Notes: generated by a model not told the origin, from the sequence alone. 64,000 nt of DNA from Omphiscola glabra (GCA_964017045.1 OZ024810.1:4448504-4512503), one strand, 5' to 3'. Positions 35,331-48,224 are shown, counted from the first letter of the stretch. A program made the numbers and translations.

Positions 35331-35737
35331 CTGGTACGAGAACGATTGTTAGGACCTTCCTTACATACCGGTACGGCTACATTATCAGATGCCTTCTACC
35401 TTATATATAAATGGGTGGAAAGGGGGGGGGGAGGCAAAGTTCTTGTACCGCCCCGGGAAGTTCTAACCCTAGCTGCGCCCCTGGTTATTGTAATGTGTTG
35501 TTTTACGAGCCTTTTCCCCTCTCAGCTTACACGGGCTGGGGACCGTCACAAAGTTTATAATGTCTATTGTGTACACCAGTTGTGTACACGTACAACGTAC
35601 ACTGTATAGACATACTTTGTGGCCTGATTAAAAATGTTTTTTTTTTTAAATGTACTGATGGCTAAAATGACGTCATTAAGAAATTAATCTCGATAATGGA
35701 GATGATGAGACTGAAAATATCAAACAGATTTGAGTTT

Positions 35738-35915
35738 AATGACATTGTCAAATGTGTGCACATAAATGACATTGTCTAATGTGTGCACATAAATGACATT
35801 GTCAAATGTGTGCACAGAAATGACATGTCAAATGTGTGCACAGAAATGACATGTCAAATGTGTTCACATAAATGACATGTCAAATGTGCACATAAATGAC
35901 GTCAAATGTGTGCCC
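35738..35915. repeat. ~27 bp minisatellite, 7 copies
   Basis: Unit contains 'aaatgacattgtcaaatgtg' then 'tgcacat'. It lies in the right inverted-repeat arm and is absent from the left arm. Confidence 0.92.
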
Positions 35916-36129
35916 AGAAACATCGATCTAAATTACTTAGTAAATTAACATATTTTAAAAAAAAATGTAAATTGTACCGCTGAATTAAAGATTATTAGAG
36001 AAAATCAATGAATGATAAAGTTTCTGTTCATTGATTTATGGGAGATGAATAAGCTTGATAAATTACATGAATTTTAATTTATCATAATTTTTTAAAAATT
36101 TAGATAGATATTTAGTTTAGTCTAATTGC

Positions 36130-36470
36130 AACCAACAGTAAAATAATTTGTTAAATAAGTTAGATTGGGTAGCTAATTTGTATAGAGTGGACATATATTA
36201 GTTAGCTAATTAGTATAAAGTGGACATATATTAGTTAGCTAATTAGTATAATGCCGTCATATTGTTAGATTAGGTAGCTAATCAGTAGAGAGTTGACATA
36301 TTGTTAGACTAGGTAGCAAATCAGTATATTATAGTGGACATAGATTAGGTAACTAATTAGAATAGAGTTAAATGCGGTCATATTGTTAGAACAGGTAGCC
36401 AATAAGCAGAAAGTGGTCATTTTGTAAGTAGAACTGGTAGCTAATTAGTGGAGAGTGGCTACTTTGAAAG
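36130..36470. repeat. Degenerate ~45 bp repeats in kinase B 3' flank
   Basis: Recurring 'ggtagctaattagtatag' and 'gtggacatat'. The left arm has shorter related units ('tctaacaaaatgaccac'). Confidence 0.7.
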
Positions 36471-36679
36471 CAGCAATCGAAACAAAATGAGTAATCGTGT
36501 TACCATGACAACCAATAAAAGATAATTTTGGTAGCAGGTTAAAAATGGATACGGAAAGAAACATCTATAAAAAATATATTTAAAAATATGAGTGAATAAA
36601 AAGTAACATGCACAGAGTTACGTTTAAGTTATTAGAAAAGTTCAAGGGTTAATGTAAGTGAATTTTTTTTAAAAACCGT

Positions 36680-37790
36680 TTAGATTCCTCGAAGTTCGTC
36701 ACAAGGCGCCCCATTGCGCCCCACTCCTCGTAACGCCTCCATCAGAGATGAAACTGTTGATCGCCTTCTGAAATCTGGGTCAAGGGTCACTTGTAACGTC
36801 CACCTGAATCATTAAAGAATTGACCTTATTTAGTCCAACCCATCGGCCCTCGTAACAAGAAATGAACCGGTTTTTAGTTGACGTCATCAACTGGTCTGAT
36901 ACCAGTTAAAAGTGTCTATACTACAGGGGAAGAATCATATGTAGGAAGTCACTGGTAACACAGATCTCTTTAAAACATTAATAACAATAACCTAAGTAAT
37001 CTTCTGGCAAGTCGGCTTAACGTAAAAACGTAGAGATGATAGAGAACCTGATGTAATAACTATTCAATATTCACCTGTAGGGCTGTGGAACATCCGGGCA
37101 CGCCTTGACCTCGTCAAGGTAGTCGTACACGTTCTCAGAGTTGGGCTCCAGTCGGAATAAAATGCACCAAATGACCGCACCCAGGGAGTAGACGTCCAAC
37201 TTGAAGGGGTCAACAAGACCTGGTCCGAACAACTCTGGGGCCATAAAGGCGGGCGTGCCTCCGACCATCTTGGGCCGGACGGTGGTCTGGTCAGTCGGTA
37301 CCAAAAAAGCCACACCGAAGTCTCCGAGGATGGCATTCTGGTGGTCATCAATGAACACGTTGCTGGGTTTGATGTCCGAGTGGACGATCCTCTTCTGATG
37401 CAGGTAACACACGGCAGATGTGAGCTGGGTGACGTAGAGGGCCAGGTGTGCTGGAGTCAGTGATGTCAGCAGTGACGACAGACTTCCTTTCTGGCAGTAG
37501 GGCGTGCAGATGAGCAGACGATCAGGGCACCGGGCAGCCAGAATGAGTTTTATGACGTTGGGATGGTCAAGTTTCTGCATACATTTGACCTCACGTGTGA
37601 ACAGCTTCTTGTTTTTGTTGACGTCCTTATCTGTGAGCAGGGAAAACGTCTTGACGGCCAACCTCTTTCGTGGGTTGTCAGTGTGAGTCGCTAGGACAAC
37701 CTGACCTGACATTCCCGTCCCGATGACTGGACCTGGCTTCAAGTTGAAGGTCGTAAAAAAATCACCATCTACGTCCACAACACTAGCCAT
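36680..37790 (-). CDS. Two-exon protein kinase, copy B (inverted duplicate)
   Basis: Exon 1 is 37075-37790 and exon 2 is 36680-36803, with the same splice phase, length (279 aa) and stop as copy A. By eye only five residues differ: I4V, L5V, M42K, T73K and T262A. All catalytic motifs are intact, including the unusual HSD. The intron is shorter (271 bp); its two ends align with copy A but the middle does not. The gene lies head-outward in the right arm of a large inverted repeat, with the same TATA-bearing upstream region. Confidence 0.88.
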
Positions 37791-38084
37791 AGTCAACTAG
37801 GCTGTTTGAAACAATGATAATCCAAGATAGTCTAAGATAGTCGGAGATAGTCTAAGATCGTCGTACTACGTATGGCAATAGACTCCAGAGGAAATACACC
37901 GAATCTGTCTACTACGATAGTCCAAGATTGTCAATGATAATCCAAATGAATTTATATATCAATAAACTCCAGAGGAAATGCACAAGACACAATCCTCTAT
38001 ACGTCTGATACACCAGTAGAATGAAAACGAAGTGCTCTGAACTCTGATAAAACTCAGAATGACCAAGTGTGCCTGGACTTCCAA

Positions 38085-38092
38085 CTTATATA
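38085..38092 (-). promoter_or_regulatory. TATA box of kinase copy B
   Basis: TATATAAG on the minus strand, at the equivalent position to copy A and in the same conserved context. Confidence 0.55.
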
Positions 38093-38529
38093 CCATCCGA
38101 TTTCAGCCCACCTAATTAAGCCACTATTGGTCATTCAGTGCCCACATCAAAGTGACCCTACCTGTGATAACGCCGCTAATGTCAAACCGTCGGCACACCA
38201 CCGCATCGACCAGGCTGACCGCCAACACACAGCGGGGAGGATGAAACAACCCGACACCGACAGCAACGCTTTTAAGGTTACGGGGGACTCCGCAGTGGCG
38301 CCGTCTATCACACCGCCCTCTGTCACACCGACGGGCACTTGAAAGACGCCGGCGTCGGACAATCACTCCCCTTCTACCCAATAACACCACGCGATGGTCT
38401 TCCACGCGGAACGACGACTTTCATCGGGTTATTATTGTGTTAGTGTTGCGACCTCACTGGCAGCCACTGGTCAATGGCCAACAGTCGATGGCCAACAACA
38501 CCGTCCACATTAAACGGATTTGCTGGATA

Positions 38530-38900
38530 TTTTTTTTTAAAACTTTAAGTTTACCTACCTGAACGACCATTCGGAGCCGGTACCCAAACCTACTTTCAGC
38601 TATGCACAGAATAGTTACTTGAGCCATTCACCAAGCACATGCTTACAACCCCTTCTTCCCCCCCCCCCTCCCCCACTTTCCTATTTTAGTATTCTATAGT
38701 CTACATAATGACTAGTATGGCAACAGTGAATGTTTTTAAATAAAAACCCGATTTTACAGAGGCTGAAAACCCACTGCAGAGGTCAGCCTGGACTTCAGTG
38801 AAGCCCATTAAAGGAACTGGTCATTCCAGGCTTACCGGCATTTTCATCAGCAGCGACCTTCCCGGTAATTAGATCAGGGGACCTTACAAGTATTTAGATC
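38530..38900. other. No recognised gene
   Basis: Sequence between the right arm and the outer upstream modules, with a C-rich run near 38660. Confidence 0.3.
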
Positions 38901-38904
38901 AGGG

Positions 38905-39075
38905 CGACCTTTCCAGTGCTTACACCGCCAATATCAACTTGTCGGCACGCTAGGGCACCGACAAAGCTGACCGCCCACACCGATCGCGGGGGATAAAACA
39001 CTGGTGTACCGACAACAAGGTGTCGAGTGGACTCATTAGTCGTTTCCCACCGACGGGCACATGATAGTCGCCTTT
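38905..39075 (-). promoter_or_regulatory. Extra copy of kinase upstream module (right, middle)
   Basis: A GC-rich segment related to 38153-38345 in the right arm ('accgccaatatcaacttgtc', 'gctgaccgcccacacc', 'ccgacgggcac'). It has no downstream kinase. Confidence 0.65.
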
Positions 39076-39164
39076 GCCCGTCCTGTGATCCGTTCTCAGC
39101 TGTACCAACACCCAAGCGATGGACATCCAGAAGGTAGGTGCGGCCATGCGGAACGCCAACATAC

Positions 39165-39365
39165 CCGGGGCTCTACCTGTGATATCACCGCGAACATCAA
39201 TGCGTCGGCACACCACCACACCGACGAAGCAGACCGCCGGCACCCCGCGCAACGATGAAACGCGCTCGCACCGACAGCGTGTATAGGTAGGTTGTCATGT
39301 ATACGGAGGACCCCGTAGTAGCGCCCTTAAGCCTACCGCCAGGCACGCGAAAGACGCCTTCCTGA
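39165..39365 (-). promoter_or_regulatory. Extra copy of kinase upstream module (right, outer)
   Basis: The third copy on this side ('ctacctgtgatatcaccgc', 'gtcggcacaccaccacaccg', 'ggaccccgtagtagcgcc', 'gaaagacgcc'). It is more similar to 38153-38345 than the middle copy is. Confidence 0.7.
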
Positions 39366-39399
39366 AACATAACGACTACCATTCTGTTGTCCGTTGTTC

Positions 39400-40225
39400 A
39401 TCGCAATCAGTCAGTTCCGGAATCGACCACGATAAGTGAATTGTCGCGAAGTAAGATTCTTTATTTACAAATAGATTATGTTTGTAGTTAGAGCATAGAA
39501 CACCTGTTCAACCACCCTCAAAATACGATTTTTTTTTTTTACATTATTAGCAGTAATTGTAATTGTAATACATGGGTGCATAATTGACTCAGAAAACCGA
39601 CCACGCGCTGTAACATCTCGATCAACATGTTATATGAATGCGATAGAGTGAAGCGCGAAATGGCTAAGGACTACTATATATAATATATACATATATATTT
39701 AGTCGTCTCTGTTATATATAACAATAACACAAACACTAATAATTAAATAATCAAATGACAGCAACATTATATTGGGATTAGGCACTTGTCCATAACTTAT
39801 AGACCTAACCATGTCGCCCCACACTATGGTACCCTACACTAGTATCCCACAATGCCGGAGTAGAGAACAAGGTCAAATGGAATTCTACAATATATATAAT
39901 AAGAGTCTTACAAAATAAGTTTTGTGCGCAATCGTTGTACGGACAGTTTCAAACGAATATGGCGTTGTAAATCTGCAGTGTAAAATAAGATGGGACATAA
40001 AAAATATATGTATAGTTCAGGGCCGTGGAGAAAACGTGTGCGGTGTCGTACCAAGAAAGGGTGGGGGTGGGAGGGTATGCACTAATTAGGATACTTATCA
40101 AGTGCGTTATTTTTAGTCATTTTTTTCAAATAACATCAGGAGATGGGAACTTCACGAGTTGCGGCCGCCATTATTGGGCGGGTTATAATTAGTTTTGAAA
40201 AGACGTGGACGTGTGTGTAGTGTGC
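39400..40225. other. No recognised gene
   Basis: AT-rich with a (TA)n-like patch near 39675-39725. No supported features. Confidence 0.3.
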
Positions 40226-40232
40226 AGTATTT

Positions 40233-40735
40233 CAGTTGATATTGCCCTATAGAAGTACTCTACCCACATCACCATGATCAACAGTTGATATTGCCCTATA
40301 GAAGTACTCTACCCACATCACCATGATCAACAGTTGATACTGCCCTATAGAAGTACTCTACCCACATCACCATGATCAACAGTTGATACTGCCCTATAGA
40401 AGTACTCTACCCACATCACCATGATCAACAGTTGATACTGCAGTATAGAAGTACTCTACCCACATCACCCCGATCAACAGTTGATATTGCCCTATAGAAG
40501 TACTCTACCCACATCACCATGATCAACAGTTGATACTGCAGTATAGAAGTACTCTACCCACATCACCATGATCAACAGCTGATATTTCCCTGTAGAAGTA
40601 CTCTACCCACATCACCATGATCAACAGTTGATACTCCCCTATAAAAGTACCGTACTCGATCCACATCACCACGATCAACAGTTGAAACTGTCCTATAGCC
40701 TATAGAAGTACTCTACCCACATCACTGTGTCCAAC
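40233..40735. repeat. 49 bp minisatellite, 10 copies
   Basis: Unit contains 'cagttgatattgccctatag' then 'aagtactctacccacatcac'. Confidence 0.96.
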
Positions 40736-41001
40736 AGTTTACTAAACACAAACTCAAACCATCAGTGACAACGTTAATTTTGATTCACACATCTGCCACC
40801 TGAAAGTTTTGAACACAGCTCTTAAAATTTCCAGCCGTCGTTAAATTGCACTATCTGGCCATGATAGCCTCCCATTTCGGGGTCAAGGGTCGGGTGTGAG
40901 GATGATAACCCCCGTGGGGAGTTAGAGATTAAAAAGCGCGTGGTTTATTCAATACCATCGGGGCTTGCCCCATCTCCCCTTATCAAAAAAACGGTTGCAC
41001 C

Positions 41002-41132
41002 TTATCGTCCCAGAGCTGGCTCCATTTCCTGTCTTGCAGACGTGAGCGCCACCATCTCTTCTGCCGATATGGTCAGTCCGTGGTGTTTCATGCCCGTAAT
41101 CTTCAGGTTGATGAACAGTCGCTCGCGAATAT
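41002..41132 (-). CDS. Candidate orphan terminal exon, product unknown
   Basis: A good acceptor (branch-like ctgactaat, pyrimidine-rich run, CTGTCAG) precedes an open stretch ending at TAA (41002-41004). It reads DIRERLFINLKITGMKHHG and then LTISAEEMVALTSARQEMEP, where the first residue depends on the upstream exon. Composition is protein-like and differs from the neighbouring arrays. No upstream partner exon was found between here and DIP2, so it may be a gene fragment or the end of a gene with distant exons. I do not recognise the family. Confidence 0.4.
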
Positions 41133-41594
41133 CTGACAGGAATGAGAGACGTGATGGTACATTAGTCAGCTGGGTCATTTGTTAGATCCCTTTTGGCTAC
41201 AAGTCTAAACCAGTTTTAAGTAGGCCATTTGCTAAATTTAAACTAGGGGTACCACATATGAGTTGAAAAAAATGGGTGGTGGGGTGTATTAGTTTTTGGT
41301 CGGAGTCAAAGCGGGAATACTTTTCAAATCGGTTTTCAAAGTTTTTGTTGACATACCCGGTATGGAAAGTAGGTTTTTTCCAAACAGATTTCTTTGATAT
41401 GGGAGATGAAGAATCACCCCCCCTCGCCTAAACATATACTACCTTTGCATGACAACGGCGTAGGAAATGGGGACACTTAATACCCCGTCCACATATAACG
41501 GGTATAGCAATTTTTTTTAAAAAAGCTATCTGTAAGAATTGTGGTTTTTCCTCTTTAGGAGCGTCACAGACTCCACTTTTTTGGTGCCTTTTCA

Positions 41595-41740
41595 TAGCCA
41601 TACATGGGGGCTAGTGCCTTGTTAGAGCTATACATGTAGCCTACCATTTGGTGCCTTGTCAGAAACATACATGTAGCCTACCATTTGGTGCCTTGTCAGA
41701 AACATACATGTAGCCTAACATTTGGTGCCTTGTCAGAGCC
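41595..41740. repeat. ~37 bp minisatellite, 4 copies
   Basis: Unit contains 'tttggtgccttgtcagaaac' then 'atacatgtagcctacca'. Confidence 0.9.
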
Positions 41741-42267
41741 ATACACAAGAAATCAAGAAAGAAATAATCATAATGACGTACTTCCGGCTGTCCATCCACG
41801 ACACACTTATCATAACATACAACTTGTTTTGAACACTTCTCTGGAACTTCCCGTTCTATCTAGCAGAAAGCTCACGTATTCCATAACTTCATTACCTGCG
41901 TTACTTATCAAGGGATACCTTGTACCGGTATGTCTACATATTTCATGGCTTCATTACCTGCGCTACTTATGTGAAGCCTTGCATGTCTGTTGCAATGGCG
42001 AAAAGGGACGGATATAATAAATGATAGGCGGACACTTTGCCGAATGAATTATTATAAAGAAAATGTAGAATTCTTATAGGGGAGACCGATAGATACGTGG
42101 GGTAAATAAATTTGAGACTCCTTAAGAACGTTCGGAGGGCCGCACCCCCCCCCCCCCACACACACACAGCTTGACCATTAGTTCGCCAGTACCGCAAGGA
42201 CGATATTAAACTCTATCGACAGTTTTTGTCAGGCATTTTCTTCTTTACTTTTTTTTTCTATACAATA

Positions 42268-42725
42268 AAACACGACTCACGATAAATCTATATGTACCCC
42301 ATGAAACAGCCTTTAAGATAAATCTATATGTACCCATGAAACAGCCTTTAAGATAAATCTATATGTACCCCATTAAACAGACTTTAAGATAAATCTATAT
42401 GTACCCCATGAAACAGCCTTTAAGATAAATCTATATGTACCCCATGAAACAGCCTTTATGATAAATCTATATGTACCGCATGAAACAGCCTTTGAGATAC
42501 ATCTATATGTACCCGATGAAACAGCCTTTAAGATAAATCTTTATGTACCCCATAAAAACAGCCCTCACGATAAATCTATATGTACCCCATGAAACGGCCT
42601 TTAAGATAAATCTATGTATACCCCATAAAACAGCCTTTAAGATAAATCTATATGTACCCCACGAAACAGCCTTTAAGATAAATCTATATCATATATGTAC
42701 CCCAAGACACAGCCTTTAAGATAAA
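42268..42725. repeat. ~38 bp minisatellite, 12 copies
   Basis: Unit contains 'gataaatctatatgtacccc' then 'atgaaacagccttta'. Confidence 0.95.
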
Positions 42726-42829
42726 TAGTATAGACTGTGTTGTGGATTCTGCCCCCCCCCCCCCCCCCCCCAATCACGAGTCACATCCATTCCCAGTCCA
42801 AATATATTCTATGTAATGTTAAAGTTGTG

Positions 42830-42995
42830 GTCTCTCAGGAGTACAGAATATGATTGACTTGGGCCAGACTGGTCTCTCAGGAGTACATAATATGATTGAC
42901 TTGGGCCAGACTGGTCTCTCAGGAGTACAGAATACGATTGACTTGGGCCAGACTGGTCTCTCAGGAGTACAGAATAGGATTGACTTGGGTCAGAA
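42830..42995. repeat. 42 bp minisatellite, 4 copies
   Basis: Unit contains 'gagtacagaatatgattgac' then 'ttgggccagactggtctctc'. Confidence 0.94.
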
Positions 42996-43474
42996 TCTGA
43001 GACATCTAGTTTGGCTAGATTTTTTCTCCTTCAAATTATTATAGTTTAATATAGAAAATAATCCCTGACACCCTCCCCACTCACCCCCCCCCCAAAAAAA
43101 AAACAACAACCCAGGTGTTATGAATTAAACGACCCAAGGATACATCTCATCACTTCCGATCTACGCTTGGCATTCAGATCTCTACAACTTCTACAAGTTA
43201 CTAAATCTCGCTAGTTCTTCCTAAAGTTGACATTAAATTCCACTAAATGTCTCCCCAAGTCAACATTTGACAGGTTGAAATTATTATCCAGCACATGTCA
43301 ACTTGCTTTCACTTGCAGAGTGCAAGCCATCCCACCTACACATAAATCGCTTGTCTTTAGATTCGGCAGGCTGTAGAGTGGCTGCCTTGGATTTATTGTC
43401 TATATGCTTTCAATAAAGCTATGCACCACCAAGCTCATTAACTAAGTCACAGAACAGTGAGTAACCTAGTACAG

Positions 43475-43960
43475 ACATGAGGACATTTAAGCAGGCAGTC
43501 AATTTAAGCAGACAATAGGACATTTAAGCAGGCAGTCAATTTAAGCAGACAATAGGACATTTAAGCAGGCAGTCAATTGAAGCACACATGAGGACATTGA
43601 AGCAGGCAGTCAATTTAAGCAGACAATAGGACATTGAAGCACACTATAGGACATTGAAGCAGACAATAGGACATTGCATCAGACCATTGAAACACACCAT
43701 AGGACATTGCATCAGAACATTGAAACACACCATAGGACATTGAAGCAGACAATAGTACATTGCATCCGAACATTGAAGCACACCATAGGACATTGAAGCA
43801 GAACATATGACATTGATGCAGACCATAAGGCATTTAAGCAGACCATAGGACATTGATGCAGACAACAGGACACTGAAGCACACCATTGGACAGTGAAGCA
43901 GACAATAGGACATTGAAGCACACCATAAAACATTGAACCAAACCAAAATACACTGAAGCA
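43475..43960. repeat. Mosaic array of ~17-37 bp units
   Basis: Interleaved units built from 'ggacattgaagcagacaata' and 'ggcagtcaatttaagcag'. The many open frames here come from this array. Confidence 0.9.
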
Positions 43961-43969
43961 GACCATGTG

Positions 43970-44088
43970 ACACTGGAGCAGTCCACCTGACAACAGACCA
44001 CCTTACAACAGTCCACCTGACAACAGAACACCTGACAACAGTCCACCTGACAACAGACCACCTTATAACAGAACACGTGACATCGAAT
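43970..44088. repeat. ~20 bp array, about 6 copies
   Basis: Unit 'gtccacctgacaacagacca'. It ends just before a minus-strand AATAAA. Confidence 0.88.
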
Positions 44089-44120
44089 CCAATGAGAGAC
44101 AAACAAAGCTTAGAAACAGA

Positions 44121-44126
44121 TTTATT
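44121..44126 (-). promoter_or_regulatory. Possible distal poly-A signal downstream of DIP2
   Basis: A minus-strand AATAAA at the abrupt boundary between array-rich DNA (<44.1 kb) and DNA with far fewer arrays. It would imply a ~6.4 kb 3' UTR; this is speculative. Confidence 0.2.
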
Positions 44127-44539
44127 TTAATAGTTGATATTATGAAGAGACCAGTCTAATGTCTAGTTTCTGTAACCATTAAAGAATGTGGCAATATTTA
44201 TTATTTTTTTTCTTCATACAAGGTGGGTGTCTTGATTCAAAACAGTACACAGGCTTACACAGTCTCAGTACACATACACATGGCATGGCAGAAAGTAAAA
44301 AAGTGACTTGATGAAGGCGGTACACAATTGTTAAGCAAGATGATGATGTTGGAACAAAGTGATGGTTCTCAAACCAAAACCACAAATTCTCTGGTATTTG
44401 TTTGTTTGTTTTTTGTTTGTTTTTTAAAATGACAATACACATTTGCAAATTAAATAAATATTCAATAATCAACAAAATTTCTACAAAATCACTTTAAAAA
44501 TGTTTTTTTTTTTTTAAAATACACAAATTTGAAGCTTTC

Positions 44540-44665
44540 AAAGTAATTCACCAGCCAGTCAAAGTACTTGACCAACCAGTTAAAGTACTTCACCAGCCAG
44601 TCAAAGTACTTGACCAACCAGTTAAAGTACTTAACCAACCAGTCAAAGAACTTCACCAACCATTC
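44540..44665. repeat. ~21 bp array, 6 copies
   Basis: Unit 'aaccagttaaagtacttgacc' with alternating variants. Confidence 0.9.
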
Positions 44666-44984
44666 AAAAAGAACAGACGGCACATAAATGAGAAATATGG
44701 CAATAAATTAAAAAGGAAACAAATAATCATCAGATTAACAATAGTTTAAAGTTAGCACTGTTATGGTTATTATAATCATTATGATTTCAGTGCTAAGCAA
44801 AGTGCATGGCATCATTGAAGTAATGCTTGGTATGAAGTAGTGGACGTCACAACACCACACACACACACACACACATCAAAGTGACAGGATGCAAAAATTA
44901 TCCTAAAGCTAGAGTAATGAAATCATAAAAACTCCACAAGACGTGACAATTTGTTTTAAAGTTACAGATTTACCCTTGTTTAGT

Positions 44985-45225
44985 CGACATCGTAAAGTTA
45001 TCAAGTCAACATCATAAAGTTATCAAGTCAACATCCAAAATTTATCAAGTCATCATAAATTTATCAAGTCAAAATCATAAATTTATCAAGTCAACATCAT
45101 AAATTTATCAAGTCAACATCATAAAGTTATCAAGTCAACATCATAAAGTTATCAAGTCAACATCATAAATTTATCAAGTCAACATCATAAAGTTATCAAG
45201 TCAGCATCATAAATTTATCAAGTCG
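44985..45225. repeat. ~21 bp array, 11 copies
   Basis: Unit 'atcaagtcaacatcataaag' plus 'tt'. Confidence 0.94.
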
Positions 45226-45229
45226 GTCT

Positions 45230-48220
45230 GCTCACACAAGCACAATTTTCATTAAAAGGGCCATATTTATAGAAGATGTGTAGATTTGCAAACTGGCAAT
45301 AACTGGGGTAAATTTAATCCAAGAAATCTCAGGTTCATTCATCAACATTTCAATAACAGGTTTAGAAATAACAAAACTGACTCTGCTTCCAGCTCAAGGC
45401 CTGCTACTAGAGAAAAAAAATTCTGTTCAATAAGTTGGTGAGTTATTTCCCATTATTATGAGCTGACAGTTCTGGGACATGTCCGCTGCTAACACCTACA
45501 AGACTTAAGGATAAAAGCTGAACTTACCCTTAGTCGACCAAAATAGACATCAGAAGACTAAATATTTGTCTGGCCTGGGAATAAACTCTCCTCACCACTT
45601 CACTCAACTGCAGTACAGTGACACTTTAAAAAAAACCAAAAAAACAAATTCATCTTTGAATCCACTCAGTCGGCTGGAGAATAGTGGATCTCAGTAGGAA
45701 GGATCCCCAGACATGTCCTGTTATTTTCACTAAAATTGGGTTGTAACCACAGTCCAGGTCAAGGAGTTCAAAGGTTAAGGCAATGGACACCTTGTTAAAA
45801 TAACCCTGGAGATATGGTCAACTTCCTTACATTGGGAGGGGAAACATTTAGAAGAAACAATTTTTAACAAATATTTTAGTAATAAAAAAACCCTAGATCC
45901 TATAATTTAAGGTCAGTGACAAGAAATAAAGATAAAAACATTTACAGCAAATTTATGAAGAAAATATTGCACTGAATATTTATAGAACAAGGAAATGTCT
46001 GGAAAAACAAATACAGAAGGAAAGATATCTTTCCACATTCAAAACTAATGATCTACATGAAATGATTTTTTAAAAAGAATCTTTATTGATGTCAGTAATT
46101 ATTTAATTCTCTAGCATATCCAATGGACATCTGAGTACAGGGCATTGTTATTAGCATAAGGAAGGGGATATAATGCAGTTAAATTATTTTAACTACACAA
46201 ATGGTTTTATTTTTATAGTTTTATAATTATCAGGATTTCTATTCTGCATTAAAAAAAAAATCTATAAGTAGCCCATTACAATAAAAAAAAAACTTCTAAG
46301 AAGCCCCATGTAAAAAAATACACTTAGAAGCCATAACAATACATAAGTACTCTCTAAGACTAACAGCTCCGTGGCATTAAAAAATACTCTCAAAGAAGCC
46401 TCATAACAAAAACAATAAATTCAAAAGATTATTTTAAAAATATTTACTTAAAAAATATTTCTCTTAATCTAATCTATACATAGCAAACTTTCAAATTTAG
46501 AAATGAAATTAAAATATGCATCTTTCCACAGTTTGACTTTTAAAAAACATCAACCATACACATTTAATGTTATCCTTTGGCTGATGATAATCATCTATTT
46601 ACAATGGTAAGTAGTCGTTAAGGTGTACATCACTTAGGTATTCTGTCTAGACTAGATACCAATGTTGGGGAGCAAGGCAGACCCCTGTGCAGGATACATC
46701 ACCTACACATTATGACTTTAATTTTGATATCACGTAACAAGATTTCAACCTACACACTATGTCCAGTGGACAAATCATTCTCCAAATATTCATACAGTAA
46801 CACACAACTCACTTGTACACTCTTCTCATTCAAATTGCTTATGATCTCCCATTAGCACTCAGATTCTCTCCCTTTCCATCTTTGTTAAGACCTCAAGAGA
46901 AAATGTCAAGACCATCATCATACAAAGAGAAATCTTGCTTCATTCCACTTTGAGAATCCTTCAAGGGAAAGGACCCACAAAATAATGTAACAACTAATCG
47001 AGCAGTTTTTTAAAAACATTTTATCATCAGATCCTAGCTTCCCTAAGAAATATTTTTACGTAGCTTCCCCATGAAATGTCTTTACGTAGCTTCCTTATAA
47101 AATGGGTTTACGTAGCTTCCATAGAACTGACCCAAGGGGAGGTTATTTAGAAAAAAAGTTTTATGTTAAGTTTTCACATGGGGAATGATCTGCCCATTGT
47201 GCTGACCTAAAAGTGATTGCCTCCTAGAAACATGAGCCTACATTTAATCCCCTCACCATATAGTCAGAGATGACCTAACTAATTTTTCAATTTTTTTTTT
47301 ATATGTAACACACCATGTAATTCAATGTGTTGACAAATCAAATTTTAACCTTTGCTACAGAAAAATCAATGATTTTAAAAAAACTATGTGCTTGTCAAAA
47401 TGAAGAAATCCTATTTTAAACAAAATTTTCTAAATACTTATTAACCAAATAATTTCACATAGAAATATTTTAATTTTTTCTTTACATTCAATACATACTG
47501 TACATGTTTCCTTTCATAAGCAAACAGGATAAAATTATTAATAAGTAAAATTTACAGTACATTGTGCAAATCCACAAAAATTTTTTTAATTCCTTTCACT
47601 CAGTTATTGCAAATGATGAAACATAGCAATCTGCACCAGAGCTAAACTTGACAGTGGAGTCTATACATGATGGGACAGGATATTTATCGGGGTTACTTTG
47701 GTCAACCACAAATGTCAATAAAAATGGATTCCATTTGACTCATCTCTGTACAAAATCCTGCTGACCGCATTGATACAATGTGTAGATAAAATCATCTTAC
47801 GGAAATGAAAAATAATATGTATTACACTGCACCACATCTCTCCTATATATGTTCATACACCGTCTTGGTTACAGGAGCTTAAGAAAATTCATTAATGTAC
47901 AGTTGATGATGTGCATACAATGATCAAGAAATGAAGGTGTCTTTATCAATTTTAGGACCTCTCTTTACATCAAAAAATGTGGAGAGCTTATGGAAATATA
48001 TTTTAAAAAATTGTGAAATTCTTGAAATATCTGTTGATCTTTTAAAAAAAAAATTAATTAAAAAATAATCGTATAACAAAGTCAAAGTTTCACCCAAGCA
48101 GTAAAAGTAATAGAATTGGATAAGTTAACTAAGCAATCTTTACCAGCACTGAAAAATTTTACACAAAAAAACACAACTACCTACAAAGGACACAAAAATA
48201 TTATTTTGATTGATTAGAAC
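45230..48220. other. AT-rich DNA 3' of DIP2, no gene seen
   Basis: Long A/T-rich sequence with few arrays, no sizeable open frames and no recognised element. It could be 3' UTR or intergenic. Confidence 0.35.
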
Positions 48221-48224
48221 TTTC

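Larger units (their letters stand above)
35470..38530 (-). repeat. Right arm of large inverted repeat
   Basis: Reverse-complement partner of 22395-25560, running from 'gcccctggttattg' (35.48 kb) through kinase copy B to 'ggccaacagtcgatggccaa' (38.48 kb). The inner 3' flank carries degenerate arrays not found in the left arm. Confidence 0.85.
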
